A stretch of DNA of 64,000 nt from positions 3,098,201-3,162,200 of the forward strand of contig OZ034976.1 in the NCBI GenBank assembly GCA_964030785.1, given 5' to 3'. Made by a program: the position numbers and the translations under genes. The DNA comes from Siderastrea siderea (Eukaryota > Cnidaria > Anthozoa > Scleractinia > Rhizangiidae). Positions 10,015 through 20,961 of the stretch are shown here, one piece after another (positions within the stretch are counted from its first letter, which is position 1; each line of letters begins with the position of its first letter). The notes under the pieces were generated by a model that saw only the letters and a list, made by a program, of their open reading frames with translations, was not told the origin of the DNA and made no database searches.

Positions 10015-10487
10015 ATGCCAAAGACATCATCAAGAAGAAAGAGTAAGACTACCAAGCTGCCGGGATCCGAAAGATGCAAAGAATATGCGAATGGAAAGCA
10101 CGTTAAAACCCGCGAAGAAGCCGCCATATGCTCGGCTCAAGATCGAAGAGTCCTGTCAGAAATGCGAGCAACTGGGTAAGAGTAATCTTCTTTATTTCTC
10201 GAGACAAATTTCGTGCTTTCCTAAACATTTTTGTCGTCTTTTGCGCAAAGTTGATTCTTCGATACACCCGGCTTTGAAGAAATGCTATGGAGTCTGACTG
10301 AATGGATGGATTTTTTCTCGGCGTTCACGTTACTAAAAATGAGCTGGCGGTCGTAGCTTATTACACGGACTAACGAGGAGTCTGGAAGCGCAAGTAATTC
10401 CTCAACGCTCAATCTTTTATTTTTCTCTTTCACAGATGTGATGAAAGCCACCTTGTAGACACACTCGAAATAAGCTTGAAGTGCTAG
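10015..10487 (+). CDS. Possible two-exon mini-gene, basic N-terminus, unknown function
   Basis: Exon 1 (10015-10175) starts MPKTSSRRKSKTTK and runs 53 codons plus two bases to a donor GTAAGA. A strong pyrimidine tract ending CACAG at 10435 precedes exon 2 (10436-10487), which keeps the frame and stops after 17 codons, giving 70 residues. The first half is rich in Lys, Arg and Ser and could bind nucleic acid; no domain is recognised. A minus-strand donor-like site lies nearby at about 9870, so a two-way promoter is conceivable. The composition and short length leave open that this is chance or the stump of a longer gene. Confidence 0.3.
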
Positions 10488-12785
10488 GCAATCGACCGCG
10501 TTTCGAAACATCAGAGCCCTGTGATATCACATGATATTTTCGGCGTTGTTTTTCATCCATAACTTTGCGTAGAAAATTTTTTTTTCTCAAACTCTTTTCT
10601 TAAAGAGAGGTTTGAATATAAAATATCCATCTGAAAATGCCAAAAGCGTGTTTTTCGAAAAGGTGGTCAATTTGGGGGTACGATGACACCTTAAGTTAAA
10701 AGTTTAAAAGAAAAACATGCTTCCGTCGTGATGCCAAATTACGCCAGCTGTGGAGGGACTTCGTGCCGTCTCGTGCACGGTAATCAATTCAACCAATGTC
10801 ACTCTATGTCACGCATCGAGAGCGCGCGAAGAGGAAAAAATGTAGAGAAGTGCTGCACTGCTGGTGCTTGTTTAATTAACAGATTTTACTCTCTTAAACG
10901 CATTGGTTATTCCCTTTTTTTTTTCTTTCTATAGATCACTTTTTATACCGATTCTTTGCATTTTATGGCGAAAAAATTAAACAAGAAATGTTTTCATGCT
11001 CAGTTGAGAAACTGGAGGGCGCCATCGCTTCAAGAGTTTCTTTTTTCAAGCATCTTAAGAAAAATTGTATTCTCCACACTAATTAACTATTGTTTATTTT
11101 GGATTATTTGATAGATGCTAAAATAAGCACAGGACTTTGTGTCGTCCAATTCCCTCTTTGGTCGTACTCTGGGTAATTCGGACTCCTTCACGGCAGTTTT
11201 CGGATTCGGTTTTAATATCACTCGTGTGATTATAGACGCAATGGTACAGGGAACCCAAACGATGTATTAGCTACATATCATAATGATTTAATAAAAATAT
11301 TGTACCTTTTAATCCCGGTTCCTGGCTTTTTTTGTCAGCTCCTCTCGCTTTCCCCCTTTTTGACTGCAAAATATTGTGCACACGACCATCAGACAGGCGC
11401 ACGGAGAAAGCCAAGACTAAAGACCCTCCTCAGCTATCGTAGTTTGGGATTTACGGCATCAGCGAATTAAGTACAATTTTTTCAAATTGTTAACTTAAAC
11501 GCGCCTTATTAGGCAAGCTTAAAGCTGAAATCAAAAGTATTTTGACTTTAACACTCAAGGAAGTGTAAATTTCCAAAAAAAACAAACAAACAAACAAACT
11601 GACAGTATAGGGAAAGAGAGGATACTTCCCTCCGTTAACCAAGGAAAATTTTTCTTCTCTCCCTCGCGTTAGGCTTTTTAGAGCTGTTGTTACAATCAAA
11701 CAGAGTAGGATTTTAAAAAATCTCCTTTAGCTAAAAATGATTTTAAATAAAGTCAGTTTTAGAGAAATCGATAAACAAATGCGGCCCTTGGAAAGTCTTG
11801 CTCTTGATACCGAGGAGCACAAAAAACAGACAAAAAGAAGAAAAGGACAATTTGTTGACATGATTTCTTACCGGAGTAACTCCTTGTACACAACAGTCAA
11901 CAGGGTATTGAAGACGAAGGAACCCAATCGTAGAAACAAAGTGCAGCTTTACCAACTGGCAACTGACGGTGCAACTAGTGAACTACGGATGGTTCGCGTA
12001 TACAGGCAAAGATGAACCTGGGCAAGTTTCTCAGGTTCGAACATAACTTTACCCTGTGACGTGTTCTGTACAGGCCGATCCCTGGATCGGAGATGAGCAA
12101 AGAAGCAAAGAAGACCACGGATAAAAAAAAGTACATACTTTATAAATATTGGCGGGTAATTTAACCACGAAGTTAACAGCAGTTTATAACAACGCACAGT
12201 TTTTATATTTTTCTTATCTACTGAAACATATTAGAAGCATACATTTCTTCACCTCCAGTCCCATGAGGTTAGAAAAGAATGTTTTTATTGAAACCTTGCT
12301 CGTGGGAATGTTACGTCCTTTTTCTCTCTTCCTTGAACTGAACTGAGCTGCTTTTAGTATTTGTAACAACATAAATATTTTAACCTTTATTCCTCTGTGC
12401 AACGAAATTTCCAGTTGTCTCACACGGGACAATGTGCGTTCCAATTTCACCACAATTTCGGCATATGATTTAAAACACACTGTAAGCCTTAGCAACATGA
12501 AAAACACGAGACTTGTGCAGCCGATAACATATTCCTCACATGTTTGTCATACGTCTGGCCCTGTCGTCAAACATGTGGAAACGGTTCTTTTAAATAGTTA
12601 TACTGAAAGGAATGGCAACAAAGACTGGATTTACAATTTACCGCTAGATTATTATTCAAATGTTATGTCCATGTTTGTCATAAGTTTGGCCGTATTTCTC
12701 GCATACAGAGCATGGAACAATCAGCCTCCCTTTCATTAATTCAAAGGTTTAATTGTAGCATCTACGGGGTTTTTTACGATAGCTT

Positions 12786-12820
12786 TTATGTTATGTTATG
12801 TTATGTTATGTTATGTTATT
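12786..12820. repeat. (TTATG)n microsatellite
   Basis: About seven TTATG units followed by TTTA units. Confidence 0.95.
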
Positions 12821-13530
12821 TATTTATTTGTTCTTATTCTTATGATTATTTTGCAATTTCCAAAACAAATCAAGCAAAATTTGTTTATCTTTGATACCCA
12901 ATAGAAAAAAACCGCGAATCTACGTGCCTAGGTCACAACTGTATAACACCAGCTTGTAAGGGCCCGTCCTTGATAAACCACATTGTTGTTTGTCATTATC
13001 AGGAAGTGGGGTCATCCCATTGGATAACTTATGACTTAAGTTATTATGGTATTTTAGTCCGGTGGTATAAACACTTGCCGCTGATTAAAAAAATTGTGAA
13101 TTTAACAGTGGTACAGTGCATTAGTGAAGCCGCATTTTTATGACTTTGAACAGCGCGGGTTTTATTTTGTCTACTTTACTTAAGTCGAGCTCATCATTGA
13201 ACATGTAGATTAACTGAATACTTCGTACTCCAGTATGTTCAAGTCAAGAATTTTAATAATATAATTAAGGAGGCTTACTCCTTTTTTTCAATCTCAATGC
13301 AGTTTGTCTTACCTCTCAATGGAGCTTTGCATTGTCAGAATTTTGTCCGAAGTCAATTAAAACTGATCCAAAAATTACCCTAAGGAACGAAATTAGAGCG
13401 TTAGAGATTTTGGGGGATTAGTGGTATAATTTCGTATGAATAACACCACCCTAACAGACATATTTTTTAGAGACAGTGGTGTCATCGGGTTATGGCGCGT
13501 CATCAGGGTCAAAATTAAATGTAGAAACCT

Positions 13531-13654
13531 TTTCCAGGTTGAATTTCGAAACAAGTCTTTTTGCGTACAATTACTTTCTAATTGCAACTCTTTTTCCAGT
13601 TTGAATTTCGAAACAAGTCTTTTTGCTTACAATTACTTTCTAATTGCAGCTCTT
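13531..13654 (+). repeat. 62-bp tandem duplication
   Basis: Two adjacent copies (13531-13592 and 13593-13654) share TTGAATTTCGAAACAAGTCT and ATTACTTTCTAATTGCA with few mismatches. Each contains a pyrimidine-AG of the form TTTTCCAG, so the duplication doubled a potential splice acceptor. Confidence 0.85.
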
Positions 13655-14059
13655 GCTGCATGCTTAATTGTGAATGAAGTTTATCGTGGCATTACCTGCT
13701 AAAAATTACTTCTTTTTGCGCGGTTGTTGAGGTGAATAGAGTGTCACTACATTAAAAATTACTTGTGAAATGTTTGTCTGTGGGATGTTTGCGAGCCACC
13801 CTACGATAGTCGCTTTGCAGGCAAATTCATTTTGTAAATATCTAAACTCTTAGTACACATTCTCTTGATAAGGCTCTGTTTGCAGTGCATCACTTGCGCT
13901 GTACGTCTTGCTCCGGTGCGATCGAAATCACGCTGACTTTGTCGATTTCCGGTTTATCAACATGCAATTACTTTTGAAAAAAAGTCTTCCTCGACAAATT
14001 TTCTGCGAAAATTCAACCAGGCTTTCCAATGGACAGACCACGTGGTTTGAGGAAGTCAC

Positions 14060-16112
14060 GTGATTCACTCTCCCATGATGTGCTTCAATCCTAAATTGTC
14101 ACACAATTTTGTCACACCATTTAGAGATTTCTCCGCGTCGTCAATGTATCTTTTCCACTCAAGTGGTTTAGTATTGCTTTGGCTAATTATTTCCGTCTCA
14201 ACCGAAGACAAAGATGTTTGCGAAAGCGACTGCCATCTCTGTGCCCATTGCGGTTCCGTGTATTTGGGGATAGTTCTTATAGTTCTTATCATTGAATTCA
14301 AATGACTTCTCTTGAAGGATAAGCCTTAGAATTTCTCTGAGGGATTGGGTGGGGATGGGGGTGTTGTCCCCGTAGAACTTCTCGTATGCTCTGCATACTG
14401 TGTTTATTCCCTCTTCTTGTGGGATATTTGTGTATAGGCTGGTACCGGCTAGAGAGACTAGAAATGTGCCCTCTGGAAGGGTTGTCCTTTCTACGAAATT
14501 TACAAAGTCAGTCGTGTCGTTAAGATATGACTAATAATAATAATAAACCTTTATTTAACCACGATCCATGCTTGAGGGGTCGTGTGTACGAGTGACTAAC
14601 TACCTACCTAAGAAAAATTAATATTACATTGTAATAAACTAAAATAAACGATATTATGTTTTAATAAGATTAAGATTTAAAATTGAAAATCGCACATGTG
14701 TTTCGGAGTTGTCTGGATCGACAAACTGCCAAAATTAACTTTTTTAAATATGGGGTCCATTCTCGCTTTTTTGCAAAACTGCTTGTGGTTGGCAGCGTTA
14801 TTAAAGTAGCTTGACACAAAATTCCATAAGACTGCACCTCAGTACCGGATTGAGTTCTTTAAAAACGACGTTGAAAATCGTGTGACTTAGCTATAAACTG
14901 AAGTATGCTGTCAACAAATGCTGATATTCGTTCGGTGGGTCCTTCATTAACTGCCACAATAGGCCGACCAACAGCTGTTGGTTTGTGAATCTTTGTGAGA
15001 GTGTAGAAAACGGGTACTCTTGGTGGGTTGGGAGTCTGTGATAACCACTCGACAGTCATTTTGTCAATGTAATTTCCCTGATAGAGTTCTTCGGTTATTT
15101 GCTTAACTTTTTGGGAAGTTGCTTCTACCATCGGTTCTTCAAGGGGCGTGTAGTTGTTGGGACCCTTCTGTGTTTTATCTCGTTTGTTCATAATGACTAT
15201 GGTAGTGCCTTTATCCGCTTTCTTGACGTTTATTTCAGAGTAGTTTTTTAGCTCTGTAATAGCTTTTCTTTCGTTAAGCGGTAAGTTGTGTTTCGGTTTG
15301 GTCATCGTTGTTTGCGCAAGTTGCATTTTAATTTCTTCCAGGTACATGTATCTCTCTAAAGCAACTGACTGTTGAACTGGCGGTTCCCAGTTAGAATTGA
15401 CATAGATGGGGTGGATGTTATTATCTTCGCCATGATATATGTACTGGAGCCGCATTCTCCTAGCAAAATCTTTGAAGTCTGTTTCTTAATGCGGTTTCGA
15501 TTGTTATTGGCGTGGATACAAACTTCAACCCCCGGGAGAGGACATTAACTTGATCAGTTGTCAATTCAAAATTTGAGAGGTTCTTTTGTATTTTCTCTTA
15601 GATTCTGTTTTCTTAGCTGTTGTATCTTTATGTGTTTTTTTTCTTTATTTCTTTATGTCTTTTCTTCTTAACTTTGCGCCTTTCTTTATATCCCCCTTTG
15701 CTTGCTAGTTTACGCACTCAGAGAGCAGACAGGGATAACCTTCAACAGTTTTATTTTTCATCTCTTCAAGTTTTCTCATCATTACATTGACTTCCTGTAG
15801 CCGCTTCTCTAGATTAGAGGCAATAGTTTGTACACTTTCTGGAAAGCCGTTCGTACATGTGCTAGACTGGGGGTGTGCCATTAAGCTTGCCTGACTTGAG
15901 TGTTTGTCTCTTTTAGGTTTACACGATTTGGCTCTGCGCAACCTGTACTGGTTGCGTTCGATACGGCGATAGTGTAAGAACTTCTGTTCGGCTTCTTTTC
16001 TGATCGCTTTCATGTCAGATTTAAACTCTTCGTCGGGGTAAATGTTCGCTTTTGCGTCGTAGCGTAAGTCTTTTGGGCATGTGCCCCTGTCCGTGTGTTC
16101 TTTCAGTCTCAA
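14060..16112 (-). pseudogene. Penelope-like element reverse transcriptase, degenerate and split
   Basis: Read on the minus strand. Frame 16112-15705 is a charged N-terminal region starting RLKEHTDRGTCPKDL. Frame 15455-14859 has the Penelope RT hallmarks KADKGTTIVIM, FYTLTKIHKP, GRPIV and PTERISAFVDS. After an inserted element (14882-14533) the protein resumes with SYLNDTTDFVNF, then SLYTNIPQEEG, IHGTAMGT and, in another frame, WKRYIDD. The catalytic Asp expected before TSLYTNI is Ala here (LVSLAGTSLYTNI); a frameshift lies between AFANIFV and the YIDD segment, and sequence after YIDD is not normal. The two halves 15705-16112 and 14859-15455 are also out of register. No GIY-YIG endonuclease part is seen. 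The copy is dead. Confidence 0.85.
14533..14882 (-). mobile_element. Retroposon inserted into the Penelope-like element, 5-bp target duplication
   Basis: The 350-bp insert interrupts the RT frame and is flanked by TGACT at 14528-14532 and 14883-14887. Removing it and one TGACT rejoins the coding sequence. Its plus-strand left end is (AAT)n followed by AAACCTTTATTTAACC, so on the minus strand it ends with AATAAAGG and a (TTA)n tail, the usual 3-prime end of a SINE or truncated LINE. No internal tRNA boxes were recognised. Confidence 0.85.
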
Positions 16113-16300
16113 GACTGATTGTTCCGATTTTTCTATTTTCCTTTTGAGCCGGCGAGATCTCGTCCGGGGCGGTCTGTCGCGCCCTTGTGGGGAGGGACAC
16201 GATCAGCGCGTCAACAGGACGTATTAAAATTATGTGAAGATCATCGCAGTGAAGGTGTTTCAACCTAAGCTGTTGAAAAGAAGAAACCTGAAAAAATTCA

Positions 16301-16373
16301 GGCTTGAACGGGAATCGAACCCATGACCTCTGCGATACCGGCGCAGCGCCCTAACCAACTGAGCTATCAAGCC
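16301..16373 (-). tRNA. tRNA-like gene, anticodon loop reads GGT (Thr), unusual C33
   Basis: Full cloverleaf on the minus strand: 7-bp acceptor stem GGCTTGA/TCAAGCC, D arm with GCTCAGTTGG, 5-bp anticodon stem CTGCG/CGCAG, and T arm ATGGG-TTCGATT-CCCGT. Internal promoter boxes A and B are intact and a T6 run follows about 10 bp downstream. The anticodon loop is CCGGTAT, so the triplet would be GGT, but position 33 is C instead of the near-universal U, and GGT is not a normal animal Thr anticodon. It may be a tRNA-derived repeat rather than a working tRNA. Confidence 0.6.
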
Positions 16374-16791
16374 AACTGGGAGCTGGTCAATTGAGAGTTC
16401 GTATTTATCCCGTGTTGTTATTTTTTTTCCTCTTTAAGTTTCTAAAATTTTAGTCTCCTCCGCTCATGTAATCTGTTCGCCTTATTTCAGACAAGTATTG
16501 ATTTTCTCATAAAAGCAATTGTGAAAATTCTTTCAGAACACAAAAACGAGAAGTTAATTACTTTCAAGAGTTATCCCTGGGGATTAACGTTTGCTTTCTT
16601 CTTTATTTCAAAGCCATTTTTCGGCTTTGTTGTCGAATTGAATAGTTGAGGGTCTAGAAGCGAAAAGTGTTTGACGCAAGCCATAGCAAACAATAAAAAT
16701 AACGCCACCGATTTCTAAACAAAACGTGGCGTAAGTTGCCAAAGTTATTGCATTCAGTTAAAGAGAAGACCCAAGACTTCTTGGCAGAGAG
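16374..16791. other. Upstream region of Tctex1 gene 1
   Basis: Between the tRNA-like gene and the Tctex1 start. AT-rich; no clear TATA box or element ends recognised. Confidence 0.4.
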
Positions 16792-17337
16792 ATGTCTGCG
16801 ACTGGCAAAAGGGCTGTTCTTTCAGGAAAAAATGTGCAAACGTTTAAAGTCACAGCTCCTTCCAAGCTGGACACAAAAGAAATTCTGCAACTGAAGTCAG
16901 CTTCAAGCCGAAGCGACGTTCGCATAGCAGACCAAATCGACGAAGCATCCATCATCGAGAGCGAATTTTCCACAGGCAAAATCTTTTACGAGAACACCTA
17001 CAAACTCTTTCCAGACGCAAAAATGTCAACGAAAAAAGTGGAAACGTTGGTTGAAAAAGTTGTGAGAGAGCAATTCGCCAACGAAGTATACGAAAGGACC
17101 AGATGCATGGAAAAATGTCGAAGCATTTGCCAGCTTATCAAAGAGAAAGTGAAAGAGTTGGGAATGTCGCGTTACAAGCTCGTCGTTGTTGCCCACGTGG
17201 GTGAAAACAAGAGCCAAGGTGTTCATATTACGAGTCGATGCGTGTGGAACGACAACTTTGATGATTTTGTAACCGTACATTTCACGAATTCTTCGCTCTT
17301 TGTCCAGGCAACCGTGTACGCCTTGTACGCCGAATAA
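16792..17337 (+). CDS. Tctex1-domain protein 1 (dynein light chain Tctex-type family), intronless
   Basis: A 181-residue protein in one exon. Tctex1-type light chains act as homodimers binding cargo or intermediate chain in cytoplasmic and ciliary dyneins. Residues 1-60 are a variable basic and Ser-rich leader. The linker ENTYKLFPD near residue 67 leads into the Tctex1 domain (about 75-181), with VKELGMSRYKLVVVAHVGE, SRCVWND and the C-terminal strand NSSLFVQATVYALYAE. Length and the leader suit the TCTEX1D (DYNLT4/5-like) subgroup rather than the short DYNLT1. The start ATG is the first in frame. AATAAA overlaps the stop codon (17333-17338), implying a very short 3-prime UTR. Two paralogues lie at 33624 and 39383. 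Exact orthology is not resolved. Confidence 0.85.
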   Translation: MSATGKRAVLSGKNVQTFKVTAPSKLDTKEILQLKSASSRSDVRIADQIDEASIIESEFSTGKIFYENTYKLFPDAKMSTKKVETLVEKVVREQFANEVYERTRCMEKCRSICQLIKEKVKELGMSRYKLVVVAHVGENKSQGVHITSRCVWNDNFDDFVTVHFTNSSLFVQATVYALYAE

Positions 17338-17839
17338 AAATTAAAGTTTTTAACAGGCGCGTTCACATGACAAACCAAAGTTTGCAAACTATGGTCGCGA
17401 AGCTCAAGTTGGCGTGTGAATGTCGACGCAGCAGTTGGCAAACATTGGTGACGTGTTTACATGACAAACTTAAGTTTCGAAACTAGTGCCGGTTGGGATA
17501 CCCAAGTCGGAGTGAAGTGAGTAAGTAGTTAATTAACACAACAATGTTTAGTGAGACACACTTCTTTCCTTTATTTTTACATTATTTTCATAAGCCGGAT
17601 TTGGCTCTGAACGGAGAAAATTGTTCTAGAAAATGGCATAAAAAGATGAATAAGATTCACAGCAAAAACATTTGATATATTTACGACAAACCGGAAATTA
17701 TTTTACATGTTGGAGTCACTCTTTGTTGAGATGTAGATAAATAGATAACCGTGTTCAAATAGTCGTTTTCACTGATAGTTATGAAGTTTATTTAAAAGAG
17801 AATAAATGGTGATGGCAAATGTTTGTTATGATGTGCAAG

Positions 17840-17948
17840 TTAATGGTTCTATCTTTTGAATATGTGAATGAAATCCTAGAATGCAACCATTCAAATTAAA
17901 GCTTTTCAGCACTATTTTCCTTTGTTACTGTTTGCTGTGCTGTACATA
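17840..17948 (+). repeat. 106-bp repeat family, single diverged copy
   Basis: Contains ATGAAATCCTAGAATG, CCATTCAAATTAAAGC and a TGCTGTACAT end, in family order. Confidence 0.7.
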
Positions 17949-17972
17949 GAAGCAAGAGAGGATCTTGATAGA

Positions 17973-18081
17973 GGATATTACACGGCGGCTCGAAGACATG
18001 AATTTTATTTTGGAGTGGTAAAATATTGTCTTTTTACCACGAGAAAATAGAATTCATATCTTCAAGCGGCTGTGTAATTTT
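17973..18081. mobile_element. Hairpin MITE
   Basis: Arms 17973-18011 and 18042-18081 (about 38 bp) are inverted copies containing ATTACACGGCGGCT and AGCGGCTGTGTAAT. A second inverted pair (AGACAAGAG near 18096 and CTCTTGTCT near 18250) follows, so a larger nested element of about 290 bp is possible. Confidence 0.65.
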
Positions 18082-18261
18082 CATTTTATTATATTAGACA
18101 AGAGTATTTTTGCACAAACAACAGCGTAAAAGCGGGAAATGACGTCATCGATATCCTCACGAGTGATGATATGGAAATACGTCACTCGAGTCCCGGATGT
18201 AGTTTCGTATGAGCTTTACGAGTGGTCTATTTTCCAATAATTTAAAACGCTCTTGTCTATC

Positions 18262-18873
18262 GTGGTTCTAACCGTTTTAAAGTCTCTGTACGAAATCCTA
18301 TAGTGTGACCATTCAAATGACAGCCACAAGAGGGGCACTATCTCCAATCTTAAGGATTACTACAAAAAGCTAAAGGAGATGTGGCAATCAGAGGAACCCA
18401 AAAAAACTGATAAAATCTCATTTAAAATTATTCTACCAATTCTCTGAGACTATAATTAACAGATACCACGCAGCTCTTTACAACCTCTAATTTCATTGTA
18501 CCTTGGTATCACGCGGCTCTATTGTTTTCTGGGCCAGGGTCCATTGTTTTGTTGTTTGTTCTATTGTTTTCTCACCAAATCAGAGAAGACCTTGTAATTA
18601 ATTAAGAGTGTTTGGCAGCAGATCGCTACGATGGAAATGGATTGCAACATTAGGCCAACATTTTCAAGTTTCTCCTTTGTTTCGTGAAAAAATCGCCCGA
18701 AACTGACTATGGTTTGTTCTTCCTTTGAGACTGATCATTCGATTCCTTCCCCTTAATGCTCTAGGAACATTTTGTCTACGAGAAAAGGTATTTAACCGAT
18801 ATAAATTCAGAACATTCTTCACCCAAAAACGTAAAAATCACCTTGACAGAGCCCCTTTAAGCGGTACTTAGCC
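18262..18873. other. Intergenic with one 106-bp repeat remnant
   Basis: A truncated 106-bp family copy lies at 18262-18330. The rest shows no gene or element structure. Confidence 0.4.
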
Positions 18874-18935
18874 TTTTGTTTTGTTTTGTTTTGTTTTGTT
18901 TTGTTTTGTTTTGTTTTGTTTTGTTTTGTTTTGTT
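18874..18935. repeat. (TTTTG)n microsatellite
   Basis: About 12 TTTTG units. It is followed at about 18937-19030 by a diverged 106-bp family copy. Confidence 0.97.
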
Positions 18936-19200
18936 ACTCTGCATGAGATCTAACTGTTGAAACAGAGAAGGAAATCCTAAACTTTGACCACTGAAGTGGA
19001 CGCATACTGTGCAGTACTTTCCTTCGGGAAGAAATGGCCGTCTGCGTTGGAGACTACCTTTCGGCCCTGATGTTTTCAAGCTTTCAGTGTCCACACAAGC
19101 CCAAACATTTGCTTCACTGATATTGCTGACACTATTGTCAATATTTTGAACGCTTGGCCAGTATACATACGGATATATAATGTAGAAGGTTATAGTCAAC

Positions 19201-20961
19201 TTAACCGTCGTTCACCGGAACTTCTTCTGTTTCTTCGATCACTGGCGTTTTACTTAACCTACTGAGCAAGTTACCAGTTGAGATGGATGAATCACTATTG
19301 TGTCTCGCATACAACCTTGTTCTTGGTTTAGAAGACTTAACTCTACTCACAGAACTTTTGTCAGGAAGGGAATGCGACAGCTGAGCAGGTTCAAGCTCCA
19401 CTAAACTATGAGAGAGAGGTGAGATGTTTCTTTCTTTCTTGGAAGTAGAGAAGCCCAAACCTTCAGGGATTGACTGTACAGAACGCCTTCTTGTCGCTGG
19501 TGAGGGCTTATTCAGCATCGGTGACGGGTTGTCTGGATTCAACACCTTGAAATTGGAGCGACTATACAGCGATGAAAATCTCGCTATGGTGCCTGCAGCT
19601 ATTATAGCTGTGGACCATCTTCTCCGTGCAGTATTTTGTCTTATCATCGCTAGTGAGCCTCTTCTGGGATTCATCCGTTTACCGGATTCCTTTCTTGCAC
19701 TGGCCTGTCTTTTGCCAATCGGCTTCTCCTCGGGAGTCCTCTCCTTTGCGGGAGAACGAAACGAATGGGTTGTTTGCTGAGTCATCAAGGAGAACAACTG
19801 TGGCAGCTGCTTTTGATGACTTGACAATGCTGTTTCTCTCTCATACCTTTCAATGGGGTGTTGTCGCATTTTCTGTTGCAATGGGGTGGATGAAGCGAAC
19901 ACACCTTTTGTAACCAACCCTTCTCTTTCTTGTTCCAGCTTAGGCGATGGTTCGTGCTTATTGTAACATCCTGCTGCTGCCGTTGCCACGGGAACACCAT
20001 TTTGCTTTAAGTTCTCTTTACCGTACAGTGATTTCTGTGTAACGCAAACGTTTGTCTTAGTTGATAAAGCCCATTTATCGACTGATTTTTCTTTGTTCAT
20101 CGGTTCAAAATTGCACTTCACAGAGCTGGCGACAAGTGAACCGTTTTCTCCTTTCACCAAAGGAGCAGATTTTGTCCTTCTTCTAAGAACTTTGTCATCA
20201 CAATTATTTTTCTTGATATAACTCACTGAGTGCCTCGATGGGGGAGCTCTGTTTGTCAAGTCTTGACTACAATTAATTATTGATGATTTCGCTCCTGACC
20301 TTTCATAATGATTTCTTTTTTGCTTTCTGTTTTCTTTTCTCGAATACAAATTTCCTTCTTTCAAATCTCTATTCTTGACTTTATCTTTCTTTTCATTCAA
20401 ATACAATTCCCATTCTCTTGCATTGAGTCTCAAATCGAAGTCTCGAGCAGAAGGGGACGCGTTTCCATCACTCAGCAAAACTTCTTTACACTCAGTTCGT
20501 TTGAGTTTTATGGCTCTTATCAGAGGTGTTTCTCCGTTCTTGTTCGGCTTATCTGCCGCTCGAACATCATAGATATTCATTGCTTCAGTAAGAACCTTGG
20601 TAATGCGAGAATTCCCAGCTTCAATTGAATGAATCAAGGCAGTGTTCCCTTTGAAGTCCGCAGCACCAAAATCGCATTCCTCGGTTTGTATAAACTCTTG
20701 GACAAGCTTTTCCTTCCCTAATCTACATGCTTGCATTAGCGGACTCATGCCATGATTATCCGGCAAACAAACGTCAGCTCCTCGATTAAGAAGCTTTTTC
20801 GCGATCCGACACGCTAACTTTTCGTCTTCTAAGAAGCATGTCGCCAGAAGCGGTGTTGTTCCCGAACGTTTTTCCGGCTGGTTGACACTATCCCCAAGTT
20901 GTAAGAGAAGTTCAACTTGCTTGAATCGCTTCTGTTCAATGGCCTTCACTAAAGCTGCCAT
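19201..20961 (-). CDS. Ankyrin-repeat protein with long basic disordered tail, intronless
   Basis: A single open frame of 586 residues. Residues 1-175 form about five ankyrin repeats: clear helices and turns include TTPLLATCFLED, LLNRGADVCLPDNHGMSPLM, KGNTALIHSIEAGN and NGETPLIRAIKLKR. Residues 185-586 are low-complexity, rich in Ser, Lys, Arg and Pro, with MNPRRGSLAMIR near 430 and an acidic end (IEETEEVPVNDG). Ankyrin repeats are protein-binding scaffolds; the tail may carry phosphorylation sites such as RRGS. The plan of N-terminal repeats plus long Ser/Arg-rich tail recalls ANKRD34-type proteins, but I cannot establish orthology. The ATG at 20961 is the first in frame and close to the repeat start. 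It lies convergent with the Tctex1 gene 1. Confidence 0.85.
   Translation of the reverse strand: MAALVKAIEQKRFKQVELLLQLGDSVNQPEKRSGTTPLLATCFLEDEKLACRIAKKLLNRGADVCLPDNHGMSPLMQACRLGKEKLVQEFIQTEECDFGAADFKGNTALIHSIEAGNSRITKVLTEAMNIYDVRAADKPNKNGETPLIRAIKLKRTECKEVLLSDGNASPSARDFDLRLNAREWELYLNEKKDKVKNRDLKEGNLYSRKENRKQKRNHYERSGAKSSIINCSQDLTNRAPPSRHSVSYIKKNNCDDKVLRRRTKSAPLVKGENGSLVASSVKCNFEPMNKEKSVDKWALSTKTNVCVTQKSLYGKENLKQNGVPVATAAAGCYNKHEPSPKLEQEREGLVTKGVFASSTPLQQKMRQHPIERYERETALSSHQKQLPQLFSLMTQQTTHSFRSPAKERTPEEKPIGKRQASARKESGKRMNPRRGSLAMIRQNTARRRWSTAIIAAGTIARFSSLYSRSNFKVLNPDNPSPMLNKPSPATRRRSVQSIPEGLGFSTSKKERNISPLSHSLVELEPAQLSHSLPDKSSVSRVKSSKPRTRLYARHNSDSSISTGNLLSRLSKTPVIEETEEVPVNDG

Larger units (their letters stand above)
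10488..14059. other. Gene-poor intergenic stretch
   Basis: No exon chain, domain-bearing frame or complete mobile element was recognised on either strand. Present are an AAAC run near 11575-11599, a TTATG microsatellite (12786-12820) and a 62-bp tandem duplication (13531-13654). Frames of 60-100 codons here have no recognisable motif. Confidence 0.4.

Noticed and set aside
18819..19199. Minus-strand 126-codon frame with repeated Asn-Lys-Thr-Lys-Gln
   Set aside because: It is simply the translation of the (TTTTG)n microsatellite plus a 106-bp repeat remnant.
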